Below are positions 23,969-40,293 of a stretch of 64,000 nt of DNA, in pieces. Origin of the DNA: Podospora pseudocomata (taxonomy: Eukaryota > Ascomycota > Sordariomycetes > Sordariales > Podosporaceae). The stretch covers positions 806,001-870,000 of the forward strand of contig NC_085890.1 of assembly GCF_035222375.1 (NCBI RefSeq). Reading direction: 5' to 3'. Both the position numbers and the translations under genes were made by a program. How positions within the stretch are numbered: the stretch's first letter is position 1; each line of letters begins with the position of its first letter. The notes under the pieces are model-generated. The model searched no databases, was not told the DNA's origin, and worked only from the letters and a program-made list of their open reading frames with translations.

Positions 23969-26900
23969 TACAATGTCGCAGTGAAAAGAAAAGGAGCGAA
24001 AATTCTTCCCACTGCCCCCCCCCCTTTTTTTTCTTTTCTTCCGCATCGGTAATGCAGGTGGTGATCGAGAGGAAGACAAAAATCTCCGCGGCATATCAAT
24101 TCGGTCGGTCTGTACATTTGGCCAAGTGTGTGGCTTGTATATTCTTCCCTCCGAAGCATCTAGCCCGTATCTCCGAGAAAAGAGCGAACCAGCGAGAGCA
24201 GCAAGAATGTACTTGTACCTGTCTGTGTGTCCAAACAAAAGAGTCAAGGCGCAAAAAAGAGGATGCAGGAAGCAGCTGGCCAGATCCGAAGATATTTGTC
24301 AGAGGTTTGTCCAAACGTCATCCTGACAGAACTGACCAGGCTGTTCTCGAGACATTTTGATAGCTTTCATGTATTGTAAGTGAGGTGGCTGGTGTCCTGT
24401 GCTAGTAGTGCATTAGAACTCGTATCAATTTAACAACGGCGCAATTCGTCGTGCAGGACAGCTACCTAGCTGGTCCCAAGCTGACGGTTCAGTCCAGCGG
24501 CACAGGTTCCGCTACCGGGGCCGGCACGGCAGATGGGTAGACGGGGCTCCTGGTTGGTTTGTGGGGGTTCGATAGAGGCGAAACGCACTGGTTGACATAT
24601 CTTGACTACCTGGCCGAACCGACTCGGAGAGGCAAATTCTCACAGACATAAAAAGTGCGCACAGCTCTCGCTCGACTCGCCCACCACACTTCCTCCCTCC
24701 TCCTGAGAGCATGCGCTGGGCATGGTGTGGGAGAGAGGTGAGAATGTGTGTCGCGTGTGCTTGCTGGGATCGAAAGAGGTCCAAGGTTCTGGGAACGAGT
24801 GGGGAACGTGTCCGGGGCGGCCGACAAGAAAAAAAGACTGAGATCTGCATCTGGTGGTGGGGCACCTCGGCTTGGCATCAAACGTTTGGAGGGCGGCCTC
24901 TGTCGCTGATTGGCCAGACCCGCTCAACGGAGAGACTCGGCTTCACGGGCCACAGACGAAGAGAGGTGTTGCGTTGGTCCAGTCCAGGAAATCGAAAGAG
25001 GTCGCTCTTGATTGGCGTGAGGTCTGTAACGATCTAGGCTGGGATCTGGCAATCTTACATGCGCAAAAGTGTGTGTTCGAGCCCTCGAGAAGCCAGGGGT
25101 TCACGGGGTTCCAGAACGCCGGCAACAAAGGAACCAGAGCAATCCACAGCTGAACTTTCTGATCCTCCATGCTTTCCACATGTGGACTCTTTGATCAAAT
25201 CCAACCTGCTGTCCTACCCACGTGGGGTCTGACACCAGCTCAAAGCTGCTGTTGTGCTGTTTATGGTCCACGTCGCGCGCTCGACAACACAGCATGGTCC
25301 CAGGGGGGTACTTTGGTAGAATGAGGTGAATTAAGGCCCGTTGGGCTCTCGTGTACCCGTACTCGATGCCATAGTCGGATAAGCCATGCTGGACAAGAAC
25401 AGCTGGGCAGGACTCGTACTACTCTCCCCTCTCCTTCCCCCCTTCTTCTTTTTCTTGTCAATCAGTTACGTGCCGCATGACGAGGTATTTGGAAGAGAGG
25501 GGGAAAAAAAGGCTATGCCCTACGTTGCGCGCACCTGACTTGACCGAAAACCGGAGAGCTTCTGAGTCGTCCTTGTCCACGATTGCACATCTGTGCAAAA
25601 AGGTGGTCTTTCAAGGAGAGGGCTGTATACGCAACCTTCTTGTCCTGCCTTGACTTTTGACTACGTAGACCCTTCCCCGTCGGCTGTGCAATGGTGAGGC
25701 TTGATACTGATTCATCGTTCTTGGCAAAGAGGTGCTAGCTCCGAAAAACCCTAGGCCTGAGAGCGGCTCGGCGTCGATCGCTCTCGTGCTCCGCTATTAT
25801 CCCCGCAGTTTGAGCGAGGCGCTTGGGGTCAAGTTCAGGAACCCTCGGCATCTCTTTTCTTTGACCGTCGATGTGATGGCTTGGAGAGCGATGGAAGAAA
25901 AAATATCCCATCGGGCGCAGCAAATGCAGGTCGAAGAGACTTTTTCCGGATCGGCCAATCGGATAGAGGCAATCCCGGCATTCGTTTCTTTGATCAAGGA
26001 GAGAACATGGGTCATGGGTTTGTCAAGATAGATGGTGGGGTGGATCGGGGAACCGCACCCCCCACCCGAAGCAACGTCCCCAGCGGTCGTGATCCAGTTG
26101 CTAAACTCCGACGCCGCAATCCAGACATCTGGCAGGCTTTCAAGTCATCGAGTAAGCAGCCTTGAGTGACTTCGGATTAGACTCTCCCGTGAAAGGATGA
26201 GAGAAACAAGTGTCCTCGTATGGTCCGGAAACCGGGAACCCAGTGAAGAGTCTGGGTTGTGTTCACATGCATCTGACTCATTACCCGAAATGGAAGCCAC
26301 GATATACACAGTCCTCCCGTCTGCAACGCTCTCGCTGTTCCTGTTTCGCAGTCACCTGGAGTTAGTCATGTGATGCATCCCAAGCGAACCATGAACACAT
26401 GACATGTAAGTGCTTAGGTGGTGCTTATGCAACTTTATGTAGAATAGAGTAAAGTTCTGCTCATATCCGCAGACACGTGCCGAGAGATTGGTCGGGACAA
26501 GAATACTGTAAACAGCAAGTGTAGAAGATCTTCAAAGGCCACTTAAACGGCCTCCCGGTATATCTGATAGTATCCGTAGGTAGACGAAGCTTTGCGTTAC
26601 AGTACAAGCCACACTGCAACCCCGTGTTTAGTGAACGCCACAGAAGACGTCTTCGTGGGCCAACGAGAAGCCGCGCAAAGCAAGATATCAACGTTGATCG
26701 TTGCGACCCCAACGGTCGGTCGGAGCTGGGGACCAGCATCGTGGACCTGTGGCTTCGCAATTGTAACCAGACTGTCGGTTGCAGCCCTGATTACAGGGAC
26801 ATTGTTCAGCCAACAAGTGCCGAAAAATCAAGGAACAAGCAAATGTAAGACAAGTTACAGTTGGGACCCTGAACTGTAAACCACTAGATCTTTGACAGAT

Positions 26901-28488
26901 CTTTGCCTCATTTTGGGAACGATCTCCGGTGGGGTTGGAGCGAGGTGTGGCTAGTGACGCGCAATGTTCCCCCAAACGTCCCTCACGAGCAACCACTTTC
27001 CCGTGTCCGTATGCGCTGAATGCAATGCAATATCGAGAATGAATCGTTGTGATTTTGACTAGGCGGCATGTTCTGAGTGGTGGACCCTCCGAGAGGGAAC
27101 ATGGAAAAATCAACTAGGCCGCTGGAAAGCGGTCACAGGTGCAAAGCGAGCGGCAGCCCGAGGGTTCCAGCTGTCAACTGCTTGGTGCCGGCAACATGCC
27201 CGGTGGCTGAAGTTGGAAGGCCTCTATGGAATCCACGGGGTGGAATGTGCATTGGTAATTGGGCGCTTCCAGTTGCCGGGAAGGATTTTAGAGTAAAGTC
27301 CATCTGGGAGAAACGGCGATCGCCTACTGTATAGCCATTTGATACCGATCTAAAGGGTTGAAGGAGGCTGTGTGCATTGTTGGGTGCCATCCCCAGCTAT
27401 TGGTGGACACTCCGGTTTTTGGGGCAGTGGGTTGGACCCACTAGTCTGTCTACAGAATAACAGTGGGTTTTCCGTGTTCCCCAAGCAATATTCTGCCAAT
27501 GACTCGGGCCCTACGGCCTGTTTGGCACAAATCCCGCTGCCAAATCCCACAATCGAGACTACAACACCGGCCCACAGCAATTCAGCTTGGATTGCACTCT
27601 TGCACAGGGCTCGCAAGAGACTCTCCTATCCGATGCACAAGTCGACAGACTTGGGATAGACGGACACCAATGGGTTCCAGATTGGCTTGCGACGACAGCC
27701 AGCGAGCGATTGATTGAAGCTGCCGTCTCTTCCGTCGTAGCATCCCTCCCATCATCTAGATGGATGGTGACCACAAGACGCAAAACTGGAATTTCACTGG
27801 AAACCTCGGTATGCGGAATCTCTTCGGAGCACGGTCCCCGGTACACACTGGGCTCTTGTCGAACGGACGGGCAGCGACACTTCATCTGATGTTCCGGGAC
27901 TGGTCATGACAGATGGCCCCCCGATTCCGACCGCTGCTGCCAGCAGTGCCAGCACAGAAACCACTTGGTCGCCCATATACCGGCAGCCAGAGAGACGACT
28001 CATGACTCAACACTGCCTGGACGCTTCTACGATGCTCGACATGTTATTAATAACCACGGGACTGATACGATAACTAGTGAAAAGACAGTGTTCCAGCAAA
28101 TGTCAAAGTGGTGCATCTCCCACAACCGTTCCGATCGTCGTCCACCTGCAACCTGAGCTACGACGTCTCTGACGCCAAGGAGACCCAGGCTCTGGCCTGA
28201 CTTCCACTACAGGCAGGGTACCCAGGTACCTTGGTGCCCTGCAGCCGGCCACGAGCAGGTACCAGCTACCGCCAAGACCAGCACCAGCTGGGCCTGCAGG
28301 TCCCCTGCCCCTGCACCCAGTTCTCTATTCTCGCTCTTTCCACTGCACAGTGACTCCCGCGCTGAACCAGCCGGACCCTTCCCTCCAAGGTACGTCATAT
28401 GGAGACTTCCACATTCCATGGTCACCCCACTCCCCATTAGTCACGACATACCCCCCCCCCCTTCCCCCATGGTGTGTGTCCTTTCCTG

Positions 28489-28497
28489 TATATTTAA
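28489..28497 (+). promoter_or_regulatory. TATA-like box of the rpn4-like gene
   Basis: TATATTTAA lies 96 bases upstream of the ATG at 28585, downstream of a long C tract. Position and sequence suit a TATA box; the transcription start was not mapped. Confidence 0.5.
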
Positions 28498-28532
28498 GAT
28501 ACCGTCCGGGCTTCCGCCTTCTTCTGATCTAT

Positions 28533-28541
28533 TTTGCCACA
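28533..28541 (-). promoter_or_regulatory. PACE-like hexamer-core site
   Basis: TTTGCCACA on the plus strand reads TGTGGCAAA on the minus strand, one mismatch from the yeast PACE consensus GGTGGCAAA bound by Rpn4. It lies between the TATA-like box and the ATG. It could support autoregulation, but one match this short may be chance. Confidence 0.25.
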
Positions 28542-28584
28542 CATATCAAATACCATATACCACAGCTCTAACCTATACAACATC

Positions 28585-30702
28585 ATGTTGCAGACCCCAA
28601 ACCGAACAACAACCTTTCCTCATCAACAACAACAACTCAACACATACACACAACACCTACAACCCGGCCCATACGACCGCATGCGACACACAGCGACACC
28701 ATTCCACGCCGACGTGAACAATAGCGCACACGACATCGACCTCGACTCGGAACTCAACTACCAGAGCTTGTCGTCATCGCCAGTCTCGACACAGTCGCTA
28801 CTCTCGCAGTATTCGGGTGTGGGTTCTTCGCCTTTGTCGACCTTTGACAGCATTCCGACACCGACGCTGGGAGGACTGAGAGGAGATCTAGAGGGCTCTT
28901 TGTTCGAATACTCGCCACAAAGCAACCAGGCCACCCTCGCAGAGTCATCTGCCTCGCTTTTCCCAAACCTCGACCTGATGCAAACGGATACGTGGATGCC
29001 AAACGGCCTCACCCCTAGGTCGGTCGGTCGATTCTCACATCACAGAGAGTCTTCGCTGTCTTCTCTGGGTTCGAATGGTCCAGCTTCTCCATATTCGCAC
29101 AACACCACCAATCCTCAGATCGCGGTAACGGATTCTCTGGGTGAATACCACGGCTTGCCATCACAGGAAGACTTCAACTACCAGCTTGCACCAACAAAGC
29201 CGTTTCCCGGTGTGACACACGACAACTTCTACGCCAACCTCGGGACATATGCCTCGGCCGGTCCAACGGCTATCAACTACCCACAAGTAGCTACGGCTCC
29301 GAAGCGGAGGGACGACCGAGGGTTGCTTCAGCCTTCCGAGAACCCGATTGGGTCTAACCGGTCGCAGCCCGTATCGGTGGCGAGCTCTATTAATTCTGAC
29401 TCACCCGCCACCCCAGCAGGTGACCTCGAGGAAGACAGGAGGAACAAGAATGGTGAGAATGAACCAAACCTTTTCGATTACCTCTCAAACGATCCAAGCT
29501 CACCATTCCTCGATGAAGCAGTCATGCACACCGTTCCCAAACTCGACCGCACTCTGACGGATGTTTATGCCGATGAGCTCTACAACCCAGACTTCACCCT
29601 CACAAACACATCGGCATCTCAGCTCCCAGTATCACCAACAAACGACTTGTTTGTACAGCGGATCCAGGCTGCCAACAACCAGCACTTGACAGCAACAGTC
29701 AATTCACCGGCCTCAGCGACACCACGGGATCGATCACCATTCCGCCACGGCTCACCGCACGCGCCCTTGCCAGTGCATGATTTCTCATCCATGGGAGCTT
29801 CACAAGCTCGCTTCGGGTCGGCTCAGCAGATGCGTGAGCAGAGCAAGGCGCTTCAGGACGCCCGTGTTATGCAGCAACAACTGTCTCGCGCTGCGAGTGC
29901 CACCACACCACCAACTACCATCTCACCCAAGGACGCCATGCTTGAGTTTCACGAGTCGGATGGGGACAACAACTTCCCACTGTTCCCACCACAGTCGAGC
30001 ACCTTCAACGTGGATGCCATCACCAAGGCCACCAGTGCCCCCAGCCAGCCGGCGTTCAACGGGCTTTCTTTGGATACCACGGCCATGTTCAACAACTACC
30101 TGGCCTCTGGCCTTCCCAACAACATTCAGGTGCCGCAGCAATACCCATTCATCGCACGCCCACAGCCACGACAAGAGAGCGCTGTGCCATCGCTGAGCAA
30201 TGCCTCGCTCAACACATCAAGAGTCAGCTCTGTCGATACCGGTCTGGACTCTGTCAACAGCCCACCAAAGCGGCCTGCAGATGTCTCTGCTGACGGAGGC
30301 ACGTACACCTGCACATACCATGGCTGCACTATGCGCTTCGAAACCCCAGCGCTTCTGCAAAAGCACAAGAGGGAGGGACATCGCCAGGCACATGGCCTCA
30401 ACGGTAGCAGGCAACCAAGTGGCATGACGTCCAGTCTCATGTCGCAGGCTGGGCCTCACCGCTGCGATCGTATCAACCCCAGCACTGGAAAGCCCTGCAA
30501 CACTGTCTTCTCGAGACCCTACGACCTTACTAGGCACGAAGACACGATTCACAACGCACGCAAGCAAAAGGTTCGCTGCAACCTGTGCACTGATGAGAAG
30601 ACGTTTAGCCGCGCTGATGCCCTTACTCGACATTACCGCGTGTGCCACCCCGATGTTGAGTTTCCCGGCAAGCAACGTCGTCGGGCTCACGCCAGCGGGT
30701 GA
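28585..30702 (+). CDS. rpn4: C2H2 zinc-finger regulator, Rpn4-like
   Basis: Intronless, 706 aa. Residues 1-570 are low-complexity, rich in Ser, Pro, Gln, Asn and Thr, as in activation domains. The C-terminus holds three zinc-finger-like units: CTYHGC...H (about 576-597), CDRINPSTGKPC...H (about 626-656, with FSRPYDLTRH) and CNLC...TFSRADALTRH (about 664-688). The spacing GK-x-CN then FSRPYDLTRH then TFSR-x-DALTRH is the signature shared with yeast Rpn4, the activator of proteasome genes through PACE elements. The role in proteasome and stress regulation is inferred from that match. An in-frame ATG at 28534 precedes the chosen start, but it sits only 37 bases past the TATA-like box. The region upstream is a 7-kb gene-free interval, and a PACE-like site lies at 28533-28541. 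Confidence 0.85.
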   Translation: MLQTPNRTTTFPHQQQQLNTYTQHLQPGPYDRMRHTATPFHADVNNSAHDIDLDSELNYQSLSSSPVSTQSLLSQYSGVGSSPLSTFDSIPTPTLGGLRGDLEGSLFEYSPQSNQATLAESSASLFPNLDLMQTDTWMPNGLTPRSVGRFSHHRESSLSSLGSNGPASPYSHNTTNPQIAVTDSLGEYHGLPSQEDFNYQLAPTKPFPGVTHDNFYANLGTYASAGPTAINYPQVATAPKRRDDRGLLQPSENPIGSNRSQPVSVASSINSDSPATPAGDLEEDRRNKNGENEPNLFDYLSNDPSSPFLDEAVMHTVPKLDRTLTDVYADELYNPDFTLTNTSASQLPVSPTNDLFVQRIQAANNQHLTATVNSPASATPRDRSPFRHGSPHAPLPVHDFSSMGASQARFGSAQQMREQSKALQDARVMQQQLSRAASATTPPTTISPKDAMLEFHESDGDNNFPLFPPQSSTFNVDAITKATSAPSQPAFNGLSLDTTAMFNNYLASGLPNNIQVPQQYPFIARPQPRQESAVPSLSNASLNTSRVSSVDTGLDSVNSPPKRPADVSADGGTYTCTYHGCTMRFETPALLQKHKREGHRQAHGLNGSRQPSGMTSSLMSQAGPHRCDRINPSTGKPCNTVFSRPYDLTRHEDTIHNARKQKVRCNLCTDEKTFSRADALTRHYRVCHPDVEFPGKQRRRAHASG

Positions 30703-33700
30703 ATGTCAACCGTCGCTGCAACACCACAGCGCTGCGACACGGCCCGACAGCTTGGCGAGATCTGAATCACGCTGCCTTCGACGACCACACAACAAGACAT
30801 CAATCAGCATCATCCATCGATTTTGGTACCAGCCTCGCGCTGCCGATCTGGCTGGCATGGTGTGGAATGACACAATTCACAAAAGAGCGATGCGCCAACC
30901 GACAGGCTTGGATCGGCCCACGGAGCATCCAAGGCTGTTGCATCGTTCGGGCGTGTATGGTGGTGTCGATTGCATCGCAAATGACGTCGATTGGCGCGAG
31001 CTGGCTCTGCCGCGGGGTTCCTTGTGCATCATCAAGCGCCAATTGTCGGCTGTCATTGGTTGGGAGGCCCTCAGGTGCGACCCCGCAAGAATTCAGGGTC
31101 TAAACCACGCCGCTCCATGGCGTCGTCCCTGCAGGGTCCAACAGGGAACCCCGGCTATTTCTGGGCTGTCTTTGACGGATCAGCTGGACCCTGACTTTTT
31201 TTTTGGCTGCCATCGGCGCCCAACTCGAGCCCTTTTCGCTTCGCCAGGTTCACCTGTCATATGACGTCATCCCCACCCTCGACACCACTCCGGAATGTCT
31301 CGATTTCGGGTTTGGGAGTTGGTTCCCCGTCATCGAATGGGATCAGCGACCGTTTTCCTTTTTTTGGTGTCAATCTTGGGTTTTTCGACCTTTTTCGGTT
31401 TCCTACCTCGAACTTGTATGATGTAGTGGTGGCTTTCTTTGCGGAGCAAAGCAACGCTTTTACCCGATTTCCCGCCATCTTCGATGACGATGTCGCTTTT
31501 TCAGTTCCCAACATGGAGAGCGGTTTTTTTTCTTCACTATTGTGTCCTAGAGCCCGGCAAGCGTGTGGGACTGCGACACTTGTACCAACAAAGTCTATGA
31601 TGACAATGACGGCATTCCCAAGGGCGCTTGATATAAAACGGTTTTGGGACTATGATCGCATGGGGTTTTTACGATTTTTTACGATGGAATTCTAGCGTGT
31701 ATTATGAAATTATGGGTGGCATCAAGAAAGGGAAAGGGATATGATAGATCTGCTTTCAAAGCGCGGGCTAGCAAAGGAGTGCATGGCTAGCGATTTTGTT
31801 TTTGGATTTTCTCACAACGCATCCCGGCTATCAGTGCTGAGTTTTGTATCATTTCTCTTTATTTCTTTCTTGGTTACTAGAAATGGCGGGTTTCTTTTCT
31901 ATAGACCCAAACATCCCCTCGATGGGGAGAGGTTTGGCGGGCGAGGTGTTGATTTCACTGGGTTTCAAATGGGTTCATCTTTTGGGGGATGGGAAAAAAG
32001 AGAATGATTACTACTGCTACAATGAAAAGGGTGTACAGTCGAATGTTGTACGATGGACAGGTGGGGGGAATTGATTAGTATATTGATGGGAAAAAGTAGA
32101 TAGCATGATTCTGAACAATTAGTATTTAATACTCCTCACTGCAAGTACACGATACTTTAGCATTTTGGTGATCTGTTTGACAGCATTTGAAGGATTGCGT
32201 GTTGACGGGTAGCCTATGCTGGCCAGGCTGGCTTGTGGTTAGATGGAAAGTGGGGGAAATGGGGTGACATCAGGAGAGGTTTTCCAAGCTCACGCTGCCT
32301 GGGGAGCACGGGAGCTTTTCAAAGCGGGGTTGTGATGACAGCACCCTCCTCCCGATTTGGGCAGTTTCTCACACCCCCCTCGGGCGTCTCGTGGTAGGTC
32401 TATGACAAAAGTACTGATAAGGCACTCTAAAAAAGTGAGAAAAGATGGAAACGAACAAATGAGGTGGGTGGTGATCAAGGTTGGTTTTGGGTTAGCTTCG
32501 AGAACTGTTCGGGTATGAGTCCCGCCCTTGAACGGGCGGACAAGACCCTGACGTTTGGTGTGATGGGTATGCAAAGTTATTCATCCCCCTGGGCCACTGA
32601 CGTCTGAGAGGGACCCTGAGGTTCCGAGATAAAAGGAGTGAGAGACGGGATAGCGTGCACTGACGTAAGGGGAGTGGTATTGTGAGAGTGGGAGGATATA
32701 GGGAGATTATCGTGATCAGCGCCGGTTCTTAGGGACATTGCGAGAAGGTAAAAAGTGAAGGAGGGAATGGTCCGGGATTTCGGGGGGTCGGAAGGTGTGG
32801 GTTAGTGACGTTGTGGTATCTCCGAAGATCTCTCCATCTCCTGGGAGGTCAACTATGATGATAGGTATAGGATAGGTGAGTGACGCTGTAAAGTGGAATG
32901 AATGCACGACATATGAGGTATGGCGGGCGGGGTCGGTCCCTTTACCGGTTCTAGATGCCCCCCCAAAATCTACCTAGCTTCAACAGATGTAACCTGGGAT
33001 TGTATGTATCTGGTACTTTTGAACAACAATGGTGATGATGCCCTCACTTACACTAACAGACATCTCCACAATGGGTCTTGGGTGATGATGTCTGCATTCA
33101 CGAGAATCCAAATTCAGTAGAATCGGAGGTTCATTCTCCCCAAACAACTTGCAACGAAATGCTCCAACCATTCATCACAACCCCCACCCATCTTGTTGCT
33201 GTGCAAACCCAACCCCCCCCGCGCGCGCGATCCGTGATATCAGCCCAGGGCAGCAGCGAATCGCGACCTCACCAACCCCACCTTACACTATCATCAGTAA
33301 TAAACATCCCTCCCAGCAATAACTGCAAAGCCTCGCATCCCGAACCCGAGAAATCCTCATGTTGCATTTCCTTTGTTGACAAATTAACCCAAAATCATTC
33401 CCAATAAATTCCGCGGTTATCCGTCCCCTTCCACACCTCAGTAATAACGAGGCTTAGGCCACCGCGCCAAGACATGTCAATTCATCGTTTTGAACAAACC
33501 CCCATGGTCACATGAGCCAACCTCAACCCGCATTAGAATATTGAAACAGATGCAGATTGCAGCTGTTGACCAGTTGTCAAGTCAGGCCATGATGGCCTGC
33601 CCTATCACGAAAGCCGGTGTCAAGCCCGAGAGGGTTATGTGGGGAAGAAATATGGAGTGGTGAGGTTACATTCTCTAGCATCAACAAACAGACCACCATC

Positions 33701-34084
33701 TTTAACTTTGTCCAGCTTGTCCAACAATCCAACCTAATTATGGGACCTCCAAGTTTGGGTCAACCACCACACCGGGCCTGGAACCAACAACACTGCCCCA
33801 ACATCACCAGTAATTCCTAAGTTGAGGAAGCGAGCCATCACCTGACACACATCACCTGCTGCCTGCCCCATTAAAGGAAACTCTCGTAAATTGTAGCTAA
33901 CTTTTCTGTCTTTCTGACACATAACCAAAAACACGACACGCGGCCCGTTACTCGCTTTTTTCTTACTCGATTTTTGACACACAGCCCAGCCCAGACCCCA
34001 ACAAGAATAGAAACCCAGCCCGGCCATAGACACACTCGTCGAGTTGATCAACAGACCCTCTATTCTTCCTCGTCCATGCATGAC
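30703..34084. other. Intergenic between rpn4-like gene and AROM
   Basis: 3.4 kb with no supported gene. The left part is the 3' region of the rpn4-like gene; a perfect 9-bp inverted repeat (31132-31140 with 31185-31193) is followed by a T tract. The open frames in 30.6-32.1 kb are random in composition. Towards 34084 lies the 3' flank of AROM, which is read leftwards. Confidence 0.5.
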
Positions 34085-39027
<4,943 letters not shown>

Positions 39028-39651
39028 TTAAGCGGATCAACCCCTCCGATGACAGGACAGGGTAGCACCGAGTGGGCAACCTCAACATTCGGATCGCGTT
39101 CCGATGATTCGGTTTCTCTTCAATATCAAAATCCGTGTATATGTGTACAAAGAGCACAGGAATCACGGTCAATGAAGCAACCCCCACGACGACGGGACAG
39201 CATCCGAGCCTCGGGACTGCCTTTACCCGACTGTACGGGCGAGCACAAAGCTGCCGTTTGGGCGGACGGGTTGAGGTCTCACACAGACCAAAATGCCCCT
39301 CCTTTTCTTCAAGACGTTGAGACACATGGCCAGCGAGCATGTCTCGAGGGGAATAAATAACCCGGAGAGCTATGGTGTCTCTTCCTTTTTTCTTGACGGG
39401 CTCAACAGTTTTGACTGAAACTATCCATACATAAACGAAGCTCATGTTCGTGATTCCATTGACAGCCCAGTTATTGGCCGTTGTCGGAGCTTGTCAAGGT
39501 GGGTCTTGTTGAATTGGCTGCTTGCGGAGAACCCTGGCCTTGAGGTTGATGACATTGCCTGCCGGGATGTTGAGACCCCACCTGAAAGCTAATTAATGGC
39601 AGACACATCCTGGACAAAATAACAAAAAGACTGTGGCATGATATCAGAGCG

Positions 39652-39745
39652 TTGAAGGATAATTATTCAAAGGTCTGCAAGATACATTGAAGGCCGATAT
39701 ACGTAGAATTTGAGGCCTATTCACCGCTATCTTTGAATGCCTCCT
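39652..39745. repeat. Possible relic related to the 23.7-kb element core
   Basis: Motifs TTGAAGGATA, AAAGGTCT, CATTGAAGGCC, TTGAGGCCTATT and, inverted, GCTATCTTTGAATGCC recur here and resemble the internal units of the element at 23701-23968. No terminal inverted repeats were found. Low confidence without alignment. Confidence 0.3.
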
Positions 39746-40117
39746 GACTGTCATTTAGGGATAAGTCCTCGTTCCAAACCATGGCCGTCTCTGTTTTTTT
39801 GTCAACCATGTGAGATGGACAGATGTCAAACACCCTTGCGGATCTGTGGCTCATACGATGACTTCTCACAAATACTTCATCTCAACTTCGGATCAACCCA
39901 ACCTCAATATGAAGCCGAGGACGGAGAGCTATGAAGCCAAGTCAACTCTTTCCCAATGTCTTCTTTGTCTGTTGCCTTCTTAGGCTCTCCTTGGCAGTTG
40001 CACTTGGCAGGTACAGGCATAAGGCATAGGGCGTCGCGACGCCTTCCCAATCAAATTTGTGCTCGGACTTACGCCCTTCTCAAGGCTCGCATGTATTCTT
40101 GTTGATTCTGTCGCTTC

Positions 40118-40140
40118 CTGTCCTCATGTCTGTCCTCATG
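40118..40140 (+). promoter_or_regulatory. Direct repeat upstream of rvt
   Basis: Two perfect copies of CTGTCCTCATG separated by one base, 45 bases upstream of the rvt TATA box. Candidate regulator site; function unknown. Confidence 0.35.
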
Positions 40141-40184
40141 CCATTTCGACATGCCCACCATGGCGGATCACAGTTTCAACCAGC

Positions 40185-40190
40185 ATATAA
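40185..40190 (+). promoter_or_regulatory. TATA box of rvt
   Basis: ATATAA about 104 bases upstream of the rvt ATG, followed by a CA-rich leader ending CTCGCAACATGG. Confidence 0.5.
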
Positions 40191-40293
40191 CAGGGTCCAG
40201 CCCACCTGTCCTCGGAACAATGCCTCTCTCTATAGACATCATACATCACACTTTCACAACACAACCTAATCCCCACGACATCCATCTCGCAAC

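Larger units (their letters stand above)
21631..28584. other. 7-kb gene-poor interval
   Basis: No open frame in this stretch shows a protein-like composition, a family motif or a plausible exon chain. It contains the 3' flank of the Ras-GAP gene, an ATGGC tandem repeat (22967-22996), long C or G homopolymers, a 268-bp inverted-repeat element (23701-23968) and, at its right end, the rpn4-like promoter with a hairpin-forming sequence (28213-28242). Base composition is close to that of the rest of the window, so it does not look like heavily RIP-mutated repeat DNA. Confidence 0.5.

Noticed and set aside
21631-28584. RIP-mutated transposon graveyard
   Set aside because: The composition is not AT-rich as heavy RIP would give, and no transposase or RT remnants were seen.
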